Below, piece after piece: positions 10,881 through 20,900 of a stretch of 64,000 nt of DNA. The first letter of the stretch is position 1. Each line of letters opens with the position of its first letter. Source of the DNA: Blattamonas nauphoetae (lineage: Eukaryota; Preaxostyla; Oxymonadida); contig JARBJD010000016.1 in NCBI GenBank assembly GCA_033064195.1, positions 62,001 to 126,000 on the forward strand, read 5' to 3'. The position numbers were made by a program, and so were the translations under genes. The notes beneath the pieces were generated by a model. It did no database searches. It was not told the origin of the DNA and was given only the letters and a program-made list of their open reading frames with translations.

Positions 10881-13038
10881 AAACCGGGCAATGGGTGAAA
10901 TCCAAGTCATTGCAACAAAATGACTCGAAACGACAAGGGAAGGTGTTCTGTGGGCAGATTAGAGATATTTCAGCAGATTGAGGTCAATTGTGTCCGGAGA
11001 ACTGAATTATCGGATGGAAATGGGATGATCATTCCAAACCACATCCTTTTCTCCTCGAATTATCAATTCAACAAACATATTCTTGCAGCAATGATCTCAA
11101 AGATGGAATAATTGATATGGCGAGGGTGGATATCAGAACCTGGCTGGTAAAAATGACACAAGGTAAAAAGTGTGATTAGTGACGAATTAAGTGAAAAGAA
11201 GACAAAATATACGGCAGCCGACCTTCAGCTTGTTGTGATTCTTCTGAATTTCCTTCGACGATTGGCTCAGTCTATTTTAGGGCTGGTTGAGATCTTACAA
11301 ACATCAACAGCGCGTCTATGTTCGTTCTTCCTCGCATCCCCTTCCTTGTTTGCTTTTCATTCACCGTCACTCCCTGTTCAGATCGAAGCGAGCGTCCAAG
11401 AATCTTTGATTCCCCTCCTTTCCGATTTTCGCAAGTGTGATCATCAGGGCCATGCACAAGTAGAAATACGCCGAGTTCGAAGAGATCAGAACACAAATTC
11501 AGTCCAGGGTGTCTGTGTATGACCAAAAAAGAGTAGGTGAGACCGTTAACAAGTGTGATCATGATTTAGAGGAAGATCTTGAGGAAAGCGATTGTGAAGA
11601 ATACCCGGTTGAAGAAGCTGTGTTCAACGACGTTGACTTCGTTGGAGCATTGTCGTGTGGAGGGAAATGTTGAATTCTGGAGGTTAAGGAGAAAAAGAGA
11701 AGAAGGATCAATGTGGAGAATGTGAAAGATTATGAAGAACGGAGATATCTCTTGAGAGGACAATGAAGATGAGATGAAATTTCTGGGAATTCATTCTGAC
11801 AAACCTTGTATCGATGATAAATTCTTCTCTTCCATTGTTTTCGCAAAGTATTTCATTGTCCTGAACTTTCGGTTCTTCTTTCTTCTCGACTTGTTTTGTT
11901 GATTCCTTCTTTTCTTCACCGATTGATTCGGCCATCGTTTGATCAGTTAGAGTTACAACAAGTGCAACAGTGTGTTCTTGTTCAATCTTGTTCTGGCTGG
12001 GTTCTGGAGACTTCACTTCCTTTGGAATCACAACTGTCTTCGAATCTTTCTTCTCATCATCTGATTCCATATTCCTAGCTACCATCTCCTCCGATTCTTG
12101 CCTCTTCGCCTCGGCCTGTTTCGCGATCTGCTCAAATCTCCCCTTAACTCCCGATCTATATGTCGAATGTGAAGATATGAATGAGGAGGGTCCAATACGA
12201 TGAAAAATGTCAAAAAATGAATAAGCAAGAGATGCAAACCGATGGCAACAGATCTCCCATCCTAGTGCATATTGGGGAACAATATGCCCGTCGTCTTGGA
12301 GGTTCCCTTTGAAAATACTCTGAGTCCATTTTCTACCAATTCGATGACAGTTGTTCATTTCTTCTCAGAGGAGAAGACGTCCGACAGTTCGATCGTGTTG
12401 ACTTTTCGCTTGTGGATGAATGAGCACCCTGTTCCTGCAAGAGATGGAGAGAAGAAGTGAAGGAAGTGGCTAGAAATTGAAAATAAAGAGAGAAAACACT
12501 ATCAACGGCGACTCAAACTGTTCTGAGTTTGGTCACATCCAGGGGCAGCAAAATGCAGAGATGAAGGCACTACCTCGCTCAAACAAAGTGATGAGGTCTA
12601 AGACTAATCAAAAAAGTGAGAGATGGGTGGTAATATCACACCAACATCGAAATGGAGAAGCAACTGTGACCCTTTCTAGATGTCGATTGGACGTCCAGGA
12701 CTGGATGTCCAATCGGACAGTCCAATTTGCCGACTCTTTGAAAACTTCAAAAACGGTATGCACTAATTGAGAAGACATCAGAACAAAAGTATCAGCGAAA
12801 TGTCCAATGACATCCAATGACGTCCAATGGTGGGTGGATCAAGCAACTCGTCACTTGAAGAAGAGTATCATCGGATTCTCACCATTTCGCTGATTTTCAA
12901 CAGACTATTCTCATTTTCAAGTGAAAGGAAACAAATATATGGAATGAGAGTAAAATGAACAGGATGAAAATTGAATATCCAACCGAAGTCAATTGTCCAG
13001 TCCAACGCTGGCACCGTCCAATCCAATTAACATGCCAA
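10881..13038. other. 2.16-kb block of unknown origin replacing 13 bp
   Basis: In the left copy of the inverted duplication this block stands where the right copy has only 13 bp (17524-17536). I see no terminal inverted repeats and no target-site duplication at the borders, so a simple transposon is not supported. It contains a minus-strand gene-like fragment (11566-12200) and, at its right end, many copies of a GTCCAAT-type heptamer near 12690-12730, 12800-12830 and 12990-13025. The remainder shows no recognisable gene. Confidence 0.6.
11566..12200 (-). pseudogene. Gene-like fragment, unrecognised, Lys/Glu-rich
   Basis: An acceptor-like ATATAG near 12155 opens a minus-strand frame beginning GVKGRFEQIAKQAEAKRQ and continuing Lys/Glu-rich to IIDTR. 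A 22-nt GTTTGT...CAG stretch follows, then a frame that stays open to 11566. The GVKGRFE-type start resembles short helical motifs of cytoskeletal proteins, but I cannot name a family. No convincing start codon or upstream exon was found. It sits wholly inside the 2.16-kb block, so it may be a fragment carried in from elsewhere. Confidence 0.3.
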
Positions 13039-14413
13039 ACGAGCAGTTACATGTGCACCCAGCGACGAGTGTGATGAAAATGGGGCCGAGAAAAGCGTTG
13101 AATCTGAGGGGATATTAGGGATTGAATCGTCTTTCTTTCACTTCACCTTTTTCTTTCTCACCTCTTGATTTTCGCCACTTCTTGCAGTTTTGTGACTTTC
13201 TTCGTTAATGTTTTCCTAATTCCCTTCCCTACAGTTTGCACATATAGTGTTGAAATGAGAAGACGCATTTATCTGATGAGAAAAACTGATCCCGGATATT
13301 CCGCCCTGAACGAGTCTCTTCAAGGTGCTCAGAGACGCCCATAACAGCAACATCGGCCCCCTTCATCCGATATGCACGTATCTGCTTCGGGATATTCGGA
13401 ACATATCTATACATCAACCGTGAATCGCCATCAGAGAGACCGAATCCGTCTGTTCCATCCACGCCATTTCACCTCATCCGGTCGAAAAGTCTGCGATGGT
13501 GGGTCATCGATTTTCCAAATCATCAATTACAATGACCCTCGTAATAAAAGTCATTCACTCAAAATCAGTTGATATCAGACGATTCCTGGTACCCGACAGC
13601 ATCACCTACGAAGAACTGTCACGCAAGATCTCAGAACTGTTTGAAATCCAGGACCTCACTCAGGTTGTGTTTCGCTATGTTGACGACGAACGAGACATGA
13701 TTGTTTTGAACAGCGAAGAAGCATTGAAAGCAGCGAAAGAAGTTGCTGGAGAGAAGAAATCGCTGAAAGTGTTTGTGATGCCGAACAGACCAAGACAGGA
13801 AGGAGATGGGAAGGAATGCTCAGAAGGGAAGGGACCAGAATGCAGACATGGTGGAAAGAAGATGTGGAAGCGGATGAAGATGATGAGACGATATGGAATG
13901 ATGAAGTTGCCAGAAGAAGGAAAGGAATGTGAGTTCAGAAGAGGAGGGCCACCACCATTCGGTCGACCACCCTTCCACGGAGGCCCACACTGCCACGGCG
14001 GACCTCCTCCCTTCTGCGGACCACACGGGCGCAGAGGACCATCGCCATTCTGTGGGCCACATGGACATGGAGGATGTGGAGGACATGGAGGAAGACCACA
14101 CGGTCCTCCGCGCTGCCATGGCCCACCAATGCATCACGGCCCACCAATGCATCACGGCCCACCTGGTCATTTTGGGCCACCAATGGGCTGTGGAGAGTTT
14201 GGAGGGAGAGGAGGACACTGCGGCGGGAGAGGCAGACACTGCGGAGGGAGAGGTGGACGCTGCGAAAGAGGCGGATGGGAAGGAAGAATGCCCCCACACT
14301 TTGATGGGCATCGTGGACCACACGGACATCACTGCGGGCCACCTCATGGAATGCCCTTTGGCCGACATGGCGACTTTGGATTCGGGATGAGCGGACCAGC
14401 TCCATGGATGTTC
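13039..14413. repeat. Left inner arm of the inverted PB1-gene duplication
   Basis: Position x here pairs with about 30562 minus x in the right copy (16107-17523). The arm carries the last codons of the coil gene, the intergenic region and nearly all of the PB1 gene. The non-coding parts I compared are identical. The length difference (1,375 against 1,417 bp) comes from in-frame repeat changes in the Gly/His-rich tail: one extra 18-bp unit here and a net 60 bp more in the right copy. Confidence 0.95.
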
Positions 14414-14527
14414 CGTTGTCTTTTCCCTTTGTTCCACTCTTCACGTCATTCCAATGTGATTCTGCGGATCCTCCAACCGACAATGCGGGAGGAGATAAAC
14501 TTGGAGAGTCAGATACAACACCAATAG
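13496..14527 (+). CDS. PB1-domain protein with Gly/His/Cys/Pro-rich tail, left copy
   Basis: The PB1 domain begins TLVIKVIHSKS (basic first-strand lysine) and carries the acidic OPCA segment YVDDERDMIVLNSEEAL, so it should be able to pair through either face. It is followed by a basic Met/Lys/Arg linker and a tail built from GPP, GGRGGHC and HHGPP-like units. PB1 domains mediate head-to-tail assembly of signalling scaffolds. The start is either ATG 13496 or ATG 13532 (MTLVIKV), the latter closer to a typical PB1 start. At 14413 homology to the right copy stops. The last native residues are lost and the frame runs on for 38 codons of unrelated sequence to 14527, so the C-terminus is chimeric. 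Expression is unknown. Confidence 0.7.
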   Translation: MVGHRFSKSSITMTLVIKVIHSKSVDIRRFLVPDSITYEELSRKISELFEIQDLTQVVFRYVDDERDMIVLNSEEALKAAKEVAGEKKSLKVFVMPNRPRQEGDGKECSEGKGPECRHGGKKMWKRMKMMRRYGMMKLPEEGKECEFRRGGPPPFGRPPFHGGPHCHGGPPPFCGPHGRRGPSPFCGPHGHGGCGGHGGRPHGPPRCHGPPMHHGPPMHHGPPGHFGPPMGCGEFGGRGGHCGGRGRHCGGRGGRCERGGWEGRMPPHFDGHRGPHGHHCGPPHGMPFGRHGDFGFGMSGPAPWMFRCLFPLFHSSRHSNVILRILQPTMREEINLESQIQHQ

Positions 14528-14896
14528 AGACTTGTTCAGTGGCATTCATTCTGTCTGGAACAGGTGTGTCCGTGGGAGATGATAGCGAAGACATTGCTCT
14601 CTTTTCAGAGGTTGCCTTCGTATTGCGACCACGTCGTTTCTGTTTATGTTCAGTTTCCGGCAACACTTCGTCGTTGTCTTCGGTTTGAAGCATGTCTGCT
14701 TTTCGCTCCTCCGTCATGGAATAGAGGGTCCATTGAATACGCTCAGAACGCCAAAGATCGAATGAACATCGGTATGTTCCGTTTGGAAGGAGAATAGTAT
14801 CTCCAGGTTGGGAAAAGCCAATGAGTGAACTTAGATTGTCCACAACAAGCCAATGAGAATCTGACAATATTCGGGCATGTCTTGCAGGGATTATCT
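14414..14896 (-). pseudogene. Truncated beta-helix (FBXO11-like) gene fragment
   Basis: After an acceptor CCCAG at 14897, the minus strand reads EIIPARHARIL, then SLIGFSQPGDTILLPNGTYRCS. The PGDTI.L..GTY pattern is typical of the first coil of right-handed parallel beta-helix proteins such as FBXO11. A Ser/Thr-rich stretch follows. At 14413 the frame passes straight into antisense PB1 sequence, so the downstream part of the gene has been lost at the duplication junction. Upstream exons were not securely found, though the fragment at 15405-15743 lies on the same strand. Confidence 0.45.
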
Positions 14897-16010
14897 CTGG
14901 GGATTTGAAGGCAAAAATCGGTATGAAAAAAAGAAACGACAGACTAGGGTTGAGGACAGGTGGGAAGAATTGTGCGATTCTCAATGAAATGTGGAAAACA
15001 ATATATGTGCGTGGAAAAAAATCAAAAATCACCTAAATATCGTTCAAGGGTTCAATAGACAGAGGACAGGTGAATTTTTGCATTTCAAGCATGATCGCGC
15101 TTGAAATGGGAGTTGTAAGATCAGCACATTTTTGTACACTTTTTGTCACAAAAAATGTTCAAAGACACGGAAAGGATGTAAAATAACAAAAAAAGAGGTC
15201 TATTTGTGATACAATGGAGATAAATCATCCATTAAAGAGAAAAACGGAAAAAAGGTCTAATTTTGGAGTAGATCGAGACAACTTCTATGTTTTTTTGGAA
15301 ATGAAAAATTGGATGCAAATGATGTATTTCGGGAAATAGACGAAGAATTATGATTTTGATGATACTCCTCTCCGTGGATACCACGTACCCACGCATCCCT
15401 TATTTCAATTAGAATCGCACAATTGAAGACCTGGTTTCTGAAGTGTGGTGAAGACAATCGTATGATCATCCGGAAAAAGAGGTGTAGAGTTCAGAAAGTC
15501 TGCGATAAGCGATTCAAACTCACTGAAAGTGGTCAAATCTGCGAGACATGGGCGTCGTTTGTGATCTTGAGCTTTGAGGTTTACACAATTCACTGAAGAA
15601 TTTAAAATGAAGGTCAATTGTTCAATGATGCTTGATTGATCTGATGCATGAGGAACAACAAGGTAGATTGCTGGGTGTGTGATCAACCGCGTCATAAAAC
15701 ATTTGAGGGAGACGGTTGTGCACAAATGATGACGAGCTCTCAATCATCTCCAATTGTTTTCTTGCTATGGCTATCACAGAAATAATTGTGCTCTCAGAGA
15801 GGTCATTGGTCTCGCTCACTCTCTCACACTGAGACGACACGCCTCGAGCCAGTTCTCTGTGTTAAGCGAATTGAGATGTTCCAGCCAGTTCCAGGAGCTC
15901 AAATGGAGACTCCTTGTCGTTATCTTCAGTGATTAAAGAAAATAAATGTGAATTTGTTTTTATAAGATGAAATGGAGAAAAACGAGAATTTAAACTTTGA
16001 TGTCTGGGAG
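14897..16010 (-). other. Spacer between inverted arms with a coding-like fragment
   Basis: The spacer is 1.7 kb in total, from 14414. On the minus strand 15743-15405 reads a plausible protein segment (CFMTRLITHPAIYLVVPHA, then FSEFESLIADFLNS and HTIVFTTLQKPG) with no start of its own. It could be an internal exon of the truncated beta-helix gene. The rest (15033-15250 and 15750-15970) is AT-richer and shows no gene I can support. Confidence 0.35.
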
Positions 16011-17066
16011 TTACTGGGATTCTGTTCCCGAGTCCGTCTGGAATCCTGTCTGCGACTCTGTCTGCGATTCAGATCCGCTTGGATAATCGCCGAATCCACC
16101 GCGTCTGAACATCCATGGAGCTGGTCCGCTCATCCCGAATCCAAAGTCGCTATGTCGGCCATAAGGCATTCCATGAGGTGGCCCGCAGTGATGTCCGTGT
16201 GGTCCACGATGCCCATCAAAGTGTGGGGGCATTCTTTCTTCCCATCCGCTTCTTCCTTCCGATCCGCTTCTTTCGCAGTGTCCACCTCTCCTTCCGCAGT
16301 GTCCTCCTCTCCCGCCGCAGTGTCCACCTCTTCCTCCCCAGTGTCCTCCTCTCCCGCCGCAGTGTCCTCCTCTCCCTCCAAACTCTCCACAGCCCATTGG
16401 TGGCTCAAAATGACCAGGTGGACCGTGATGCATTGGTGGACCATGGCAGCACGGAGGGCCGTGTGGTCTTCCTCCATGTCCTCCACATCCTCCATGTCCA
16501 TGTGGCCCACAGAATGGCGATGGTCCTCTGCGCCCGTGTGGTCCGCAGAAGGGAGGAGGTCCGCCGTGGCAGTGTGGGCCTCCGTGGAAGGGTGGTCGAC
16601 CGAATGGTGGTGGCCCTCCTCTTCTGAACTCACATTCCTTTCCTTCTTCTGGCAACTTCATCATTCCATATCGTCTCATCATCTTCATCCGCTTCCACAT
16701 CTTCTTTCCACCATGTCTGCATTCTGGTCCCTTCCCTTCTGAGCATTCCTTCCCATCTCCTTCCTGTCTTGGTCTGTTCGGCATCACAAACACTTTCAGC
16801 GATTTCTTCTCTCCAGCAACTTCTTTCGCTGCTTTCAATGCTTCTTCGCTGTTCAAAACAATCATGTCTCGTTCGTCGTCAACATAGCGAAACACAACCT
16901 GAGTGAGGTCCTGGATTTCAAACAGTTCTGAGATCTTGCGTGACAGTTCTTCGTAGGTGATGCTGTCGGGTACCAGGAATCGTCTGATATCAACTGATTT
17001 TGAGTGAATGACTTTTATTACGAGGGTCATTGTAATTGATGATTTGGAAAATCGATGACCCACCAT
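16011..17066 (-). CDS. PB1-domain protein with Gly/His/Cys/Pro-rich tail, right copy
   Basis: Single exon, 351 residues from ATG 17066 (or 339 from ATG 17030, MTLVIKV). The PB1 domain is identical to the left copy, including the OPCA acidic segment. The tail contains more GGRGGHC-type units than the left copy and ends in its native Ser/Gln/Thr-rich terminus (YPSGSESQTESQ to GTESQ). This looks like the parental, intact gene. It lies 377 bp downstream of the giant coiled-coil gene on the same strand, and the left block copies this same order. The His/Cys/Gly-rich tail suggests metal binding or condensate formation, which is inference only. Confidence 0.8.
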   Translation of the reverse strand: MVGHRFSKSSITMTLVIKVIHSKSVDIRRFLVPDSITYEELSRKISELFEIQDLTQVVFRYVDDERDMIVLNSEEALKAAKEVAGEKKSLKVFVMPNRPRQEGDGKECSEGKGPECRHGGKKMWKRMKMMRRYGMMKLPEEGKECEFRRGGPPPFGRPPFHGGPHCHGGPPPFCGPHGRRGPSPFCGPHGHGGCGGHGGRPHGPPCCHGPPMHHGPPGHFEPPMGCGEFGGRGGHCGGRGGHWGGRGGHCGGRGGHCGRRGGHCERSGSEGRSGWEERMPPHFDGHRGPHGHHCGPPHGMPYGRHSDFGFGMSGPAPWMFRRGGFGDYPSGSESQTESQTGFQTDSGTESQ

Positions 17067-17945
17067 CGCAGACTTTTCGACCGGATGAGGTGAAATGGCG
17101 TGGATGGAACAGACGGATTCGGTCTCTCTGATGGCGATTCACGGTTGATGTATAGATATGTTCCGAATATCCCGAAGCAGATACGTGCATATCGGATGAA
17201 GGGGGCCGATGTTGCTGTTATGGGCGTCTCTGAGCACCTTGAAGAGACTCGTTCAGGGCGGAATATCCGGGATCAGTTTTTCTCATCAGATAAATGCGTC
17301 TTCTCATTTCAACACTATATGTGCAAACTGTAGGGAAGGGAATTAGGAAAACATTAACGAAGAAAGTCACAAAACTGCAAGAAGTGGCGAAAATCAAGAG
17401 GTGAGAAAGAAAAAGGTGAAGTGAAAGAAAGACGATTCAATCCCTAATATCCCCTCAGATTCAACGCTTTTCTCGGCCCCATTTTCATCACACTCGTCGC
17501 TGGGTGCACATGTAACTGCTCGTCAATGAACAGTTCTGGGTCTTCCTCTGCATCATCTTCGATGATCGGTTCGTCGGCAAACTGGATCCTCATCGACCCG
17601 TGTGAGCTCTGCACTGGAAGTGATTTTGAGTTGCTTGTGTTTGTGTTCTCCATGGCATCACCCTTCTCCCCACTCGATGTTTCTTCTGTTGTGTCCAGTG
17701 TGTTCTGGAGTGATCGAAGTTGCTCCTGCAGTTCAGCGTTCTCCGCTTCCAGTTTGAGAATCTTGAGCTGCCATTCCCCTTCTTCCTCTGACTTTCTCTC
17801 TGCAAAGCGCACTCCAATTTGTTCCCCGAAGATCGCTTCTTCGATTCGAGCTGCAGCGTGCACAGCTGATTGAACATTCGAAACTCGATGCGGTGTTGTT
17901 GATGGATCTTTGAGCGTGTCCATTGGCGCCGTTAGTTCCTGAGTC
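16107..17945. repeat. Right arm of the inverted duplication (likely source copy)
   Basis: This continuous 1.84-kb arm corresponds to two pieces on the left, 10472-10880 and 13039-14413. Here the coil gene's 3' end, the intergenic region and the PB1 gene are contiguous and intact, so this side is probably ancestral. Its distal edge lies inside the PB1 gene near its 3' end. Confidence 0.92.
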
Positions 17946-20900
17946 GCCTTCAGGATTGACTGAAGCTCCTCCAGATCTTCCTGAGTGAACGGCAGATGTT
18001 GCTTGTTCTGTTGATTCATCTTGGTGATTGTGGCTTCTAACTCCGCAATTGTGTGAGAATGCTGTCTCTCTTTTTCCTCCAAATCCGAGATTGTCGCTTC
18101 GAATTTCGATTTTTCAGAAACGTGCCTCTTCAGATCTTCCGCCAATTGCGACACATTCCTTTTCTGTTCATCCATCTCAGTTTTGTGCTTCTGCTTCTCT
18201 GCTTCAAGTGCTGCGATCTGTCTTTCTAACTCTGCCTGGCGAGAAGAATGATTCTTCTGTTCTTCTTTCAGTTGAGAAACCATCGCCTCTTGTTCGTTGG
18301 TCTCTGATTTCCACTTCTTTCTCTCGTCTTCCAAACGACATACTGTTGCTTCCAACTCGGCCTTCTCGGAATTCTGTTTCTTCCCTTCTTCCTCCAAACG
18401 ACTAACTATCGCTTCTAACTCTGCTTTCTCATTCTCATTCTTCTTCCCTTCTTCTGAAAGCCGCAATATCTCTCTTTCCAGATCTCCTTTCTCAGATTCT
18501 TCGCTCTTCCGCTCTTCAGACAGTTTCACAATCATTGAGTCGGACCGTGCTTTATCCTCCTCGTGCTTCTTCACTTCTTCCTCCAAACGACAGATCTTCT
18601 CCTCCAACTCTTCCTTCTCTTGAGACATTCGTTCCCCATCTTCTTCAAGCCGATCCACTTTTCGGTTCAATTCTTCCTTTTCAGTTTCATTCTTCTTTCC
18701 TTCATCTTCCAAGCGCAAGATCTCTGCATCCAGTCTTGCTTTCTCGGCCTCTTGGTTCATTCTAACTTCATCAAGATGTGTCAAAGCCACATCAGACTTC
18801 GCATTATCTTGCTCCAATTCCTTCAGTCGTTCCTCCAACTGAGACACCAGCTCCTCAAATTTGGTTTTTCTTTTGGACATCGTTTCCCTTTCTTCTTCCA
18901 ATCGTTTGATTACCTCCTCCAGTCCCAATTTCTCAGAACTACCTTGTTGTCTTTCTTCTTCCAAACGTGTTTTGTCAGCGATTAATTCTGCAATTTCGGA
19001 GCTTTTCTTCTTTCCTTCTTCCGATAATCGCAATATCTCTCTTTCCAGATCTCCTTTCTCTGATCCTTCCTTCTCACGCTCTTCTGACAGTTTTACGAGC
19101 ATTGACGCTGATTCTTCTTTCTCTCTCTCACGATCCTTCAATTCTTCTTCCAAACGAATGACGTTTTTTTCCAATTCGACCTTTTCTGATGCTTGGCTCT
19201 TCGCCTCGTCTTCCAAATGATCGATTTTGGATGCGAGTTCATCTTTTTCCGACTTGAGTTTCGCCATTTCATCTTTCAATTCGACGAGTGATCTTTCTAA
19301 GTTGGCTTTCTCGTCCCTTAGTTTTGTATTTCCTTCCTCGAGACTCGAGATTGTTGCTTCCAGTTCGGCCTTCCTGTCATTCCATTGCTTGACTTCAGTA
19401 TTAAGTTGTTTGATGGTCTCAATCAACTCTGCTTTCTCCCTCTCAAGCTCTTTCACTGCTTCGTCCAGACGTCTATTTGTCTCTTCCAACCCAGCCTTCT
19501 CGGAATCCTGTTTCTTCCCTTCTTCCTCCAAACGACTCACTGTCGCTTCCAACTCGGCTTTATTTTCTTCGTGTTTCTTTCCTTCTTCTTCAAGGCGAGA
19601 AACTTTCTCCTCCAATTCTGATTTCTCTGCTTCGTGTTTCTTTCCTTCTTCTTCAAGGCGAGAAACTTTCTCCTCCAATTCTGATTTCTCTGCTTCGTGT
19701 TTCTTTCCCTCTTCTTCAAGGCGAGAAACTTTCTCCTCCAATTCTGCCATCTCCTCTTCGTGTTTCTTTCCTTCTTCTTCAAGGCGAGAAACTTTCTCCT
19801 CCAATTCTGATTTCTCTGCTTCGTGTTTCTTTCCTTCTTCTTCCAAGGGCGAGAAACTTTCTCCTCCAACTCGGCTTTATTTTCTTCGTGTTTCTTTCCT
19901 TCTTCTTCAAGGCGAGACACTTTCTCCTCCAATTCTGATTTCTCTGCTTCGTGTTTCTTTCCTTCTTCTTCAAGGGCGAGAAACTTTCTCCTCAATTCTG
20001 ATTTCTCTGCTTCGTGTTTCTTTCCTTCTTCTTCCAAGGGCGAGAAACTTTCTCCTCCAACTCGGCTTTATTTTCTTCGTGTTTCTTTCCTTCTTCTTCA
20101 AGGCGAGACACTTTCTCCTCCAATTCTGATTTCTCTGCTTCGTGTTTCTTTCCTTCTTCTTCCAAGGGCGAGACACTTTCTCCTCCAATTCTGATTTCTC
20201 TGCTTCGTGTTTCTTTCCTTCCTCTTCAAGGGCGAGAAACTTTCTCCTCAATTCTGCCTTCTCCTCTTCGTGTTTCTTTCCTTCCTCTTCAAGGGCGAGA
20301 AACTTTCTCCTCAATTCTGATTTCTCTGCTTCGTGTTTCTTTCCTTCTTCTTCCAAGGGCGAGACACTTTCTCCTCCAATTCTGATTTCTCTGCTTCGTG
20401 TTTCTTTCCTTCTTCTTCAAGGGCGAGAAACTTTCTCCTCAACTCGGCTTTATTTTTCTTCCGTGTTTCTTTCCTTCTTCTTCAAGGCGAGACACTTTCT
20501 CCTCCAATTCTGATTTCTCTGCTTCGTGTTTCTTTCCTTCTTCTTCCAAGGGCGAAACTTTCTCCTCAATTCTGATTTCTCTGCTTCGTGTTTCTTTCCT
20601 TCTTCTTCCAAGGGCGAGAAACTTTCTCCTCAATTCTGATTTCTCTGCTTCGTGTTTCTTTCCTTCTTCTTCAAGGGCGAGAAACTTTCTCCTCAATTCT
20701 GCCTTCTCCTCTTCGTGTTTCTTTCCTTCCTCTTCAAGGGCGAGAAACTTTCTCCTCAATTCTGCCTTCTCCTCTTCGTGTTTCTTTCCTTCCTCTTCAA
20801 GGGCGAGAAACTTTCTCCTCAATTCTGATTTCTCTGCTTCCGTGTTTCTTTCCTTCTTCTTCCAAGGGCGAGACACTTTCTCCTCCAATTCTGATTTCTC

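Noticed and set aside
10881-13038. Insertion sequence or DNA transposon
   Set aside because: No terminal inverted repeats, target-site duplication or transposase-like frame could be seen.
13820-14437. Ser/Trp/Met-rich minus-strand frame opposite the PB1 tail
   Set aside because: Antisense of the Gly/His/Pro repeats; the same shadow occurs in the other copy.
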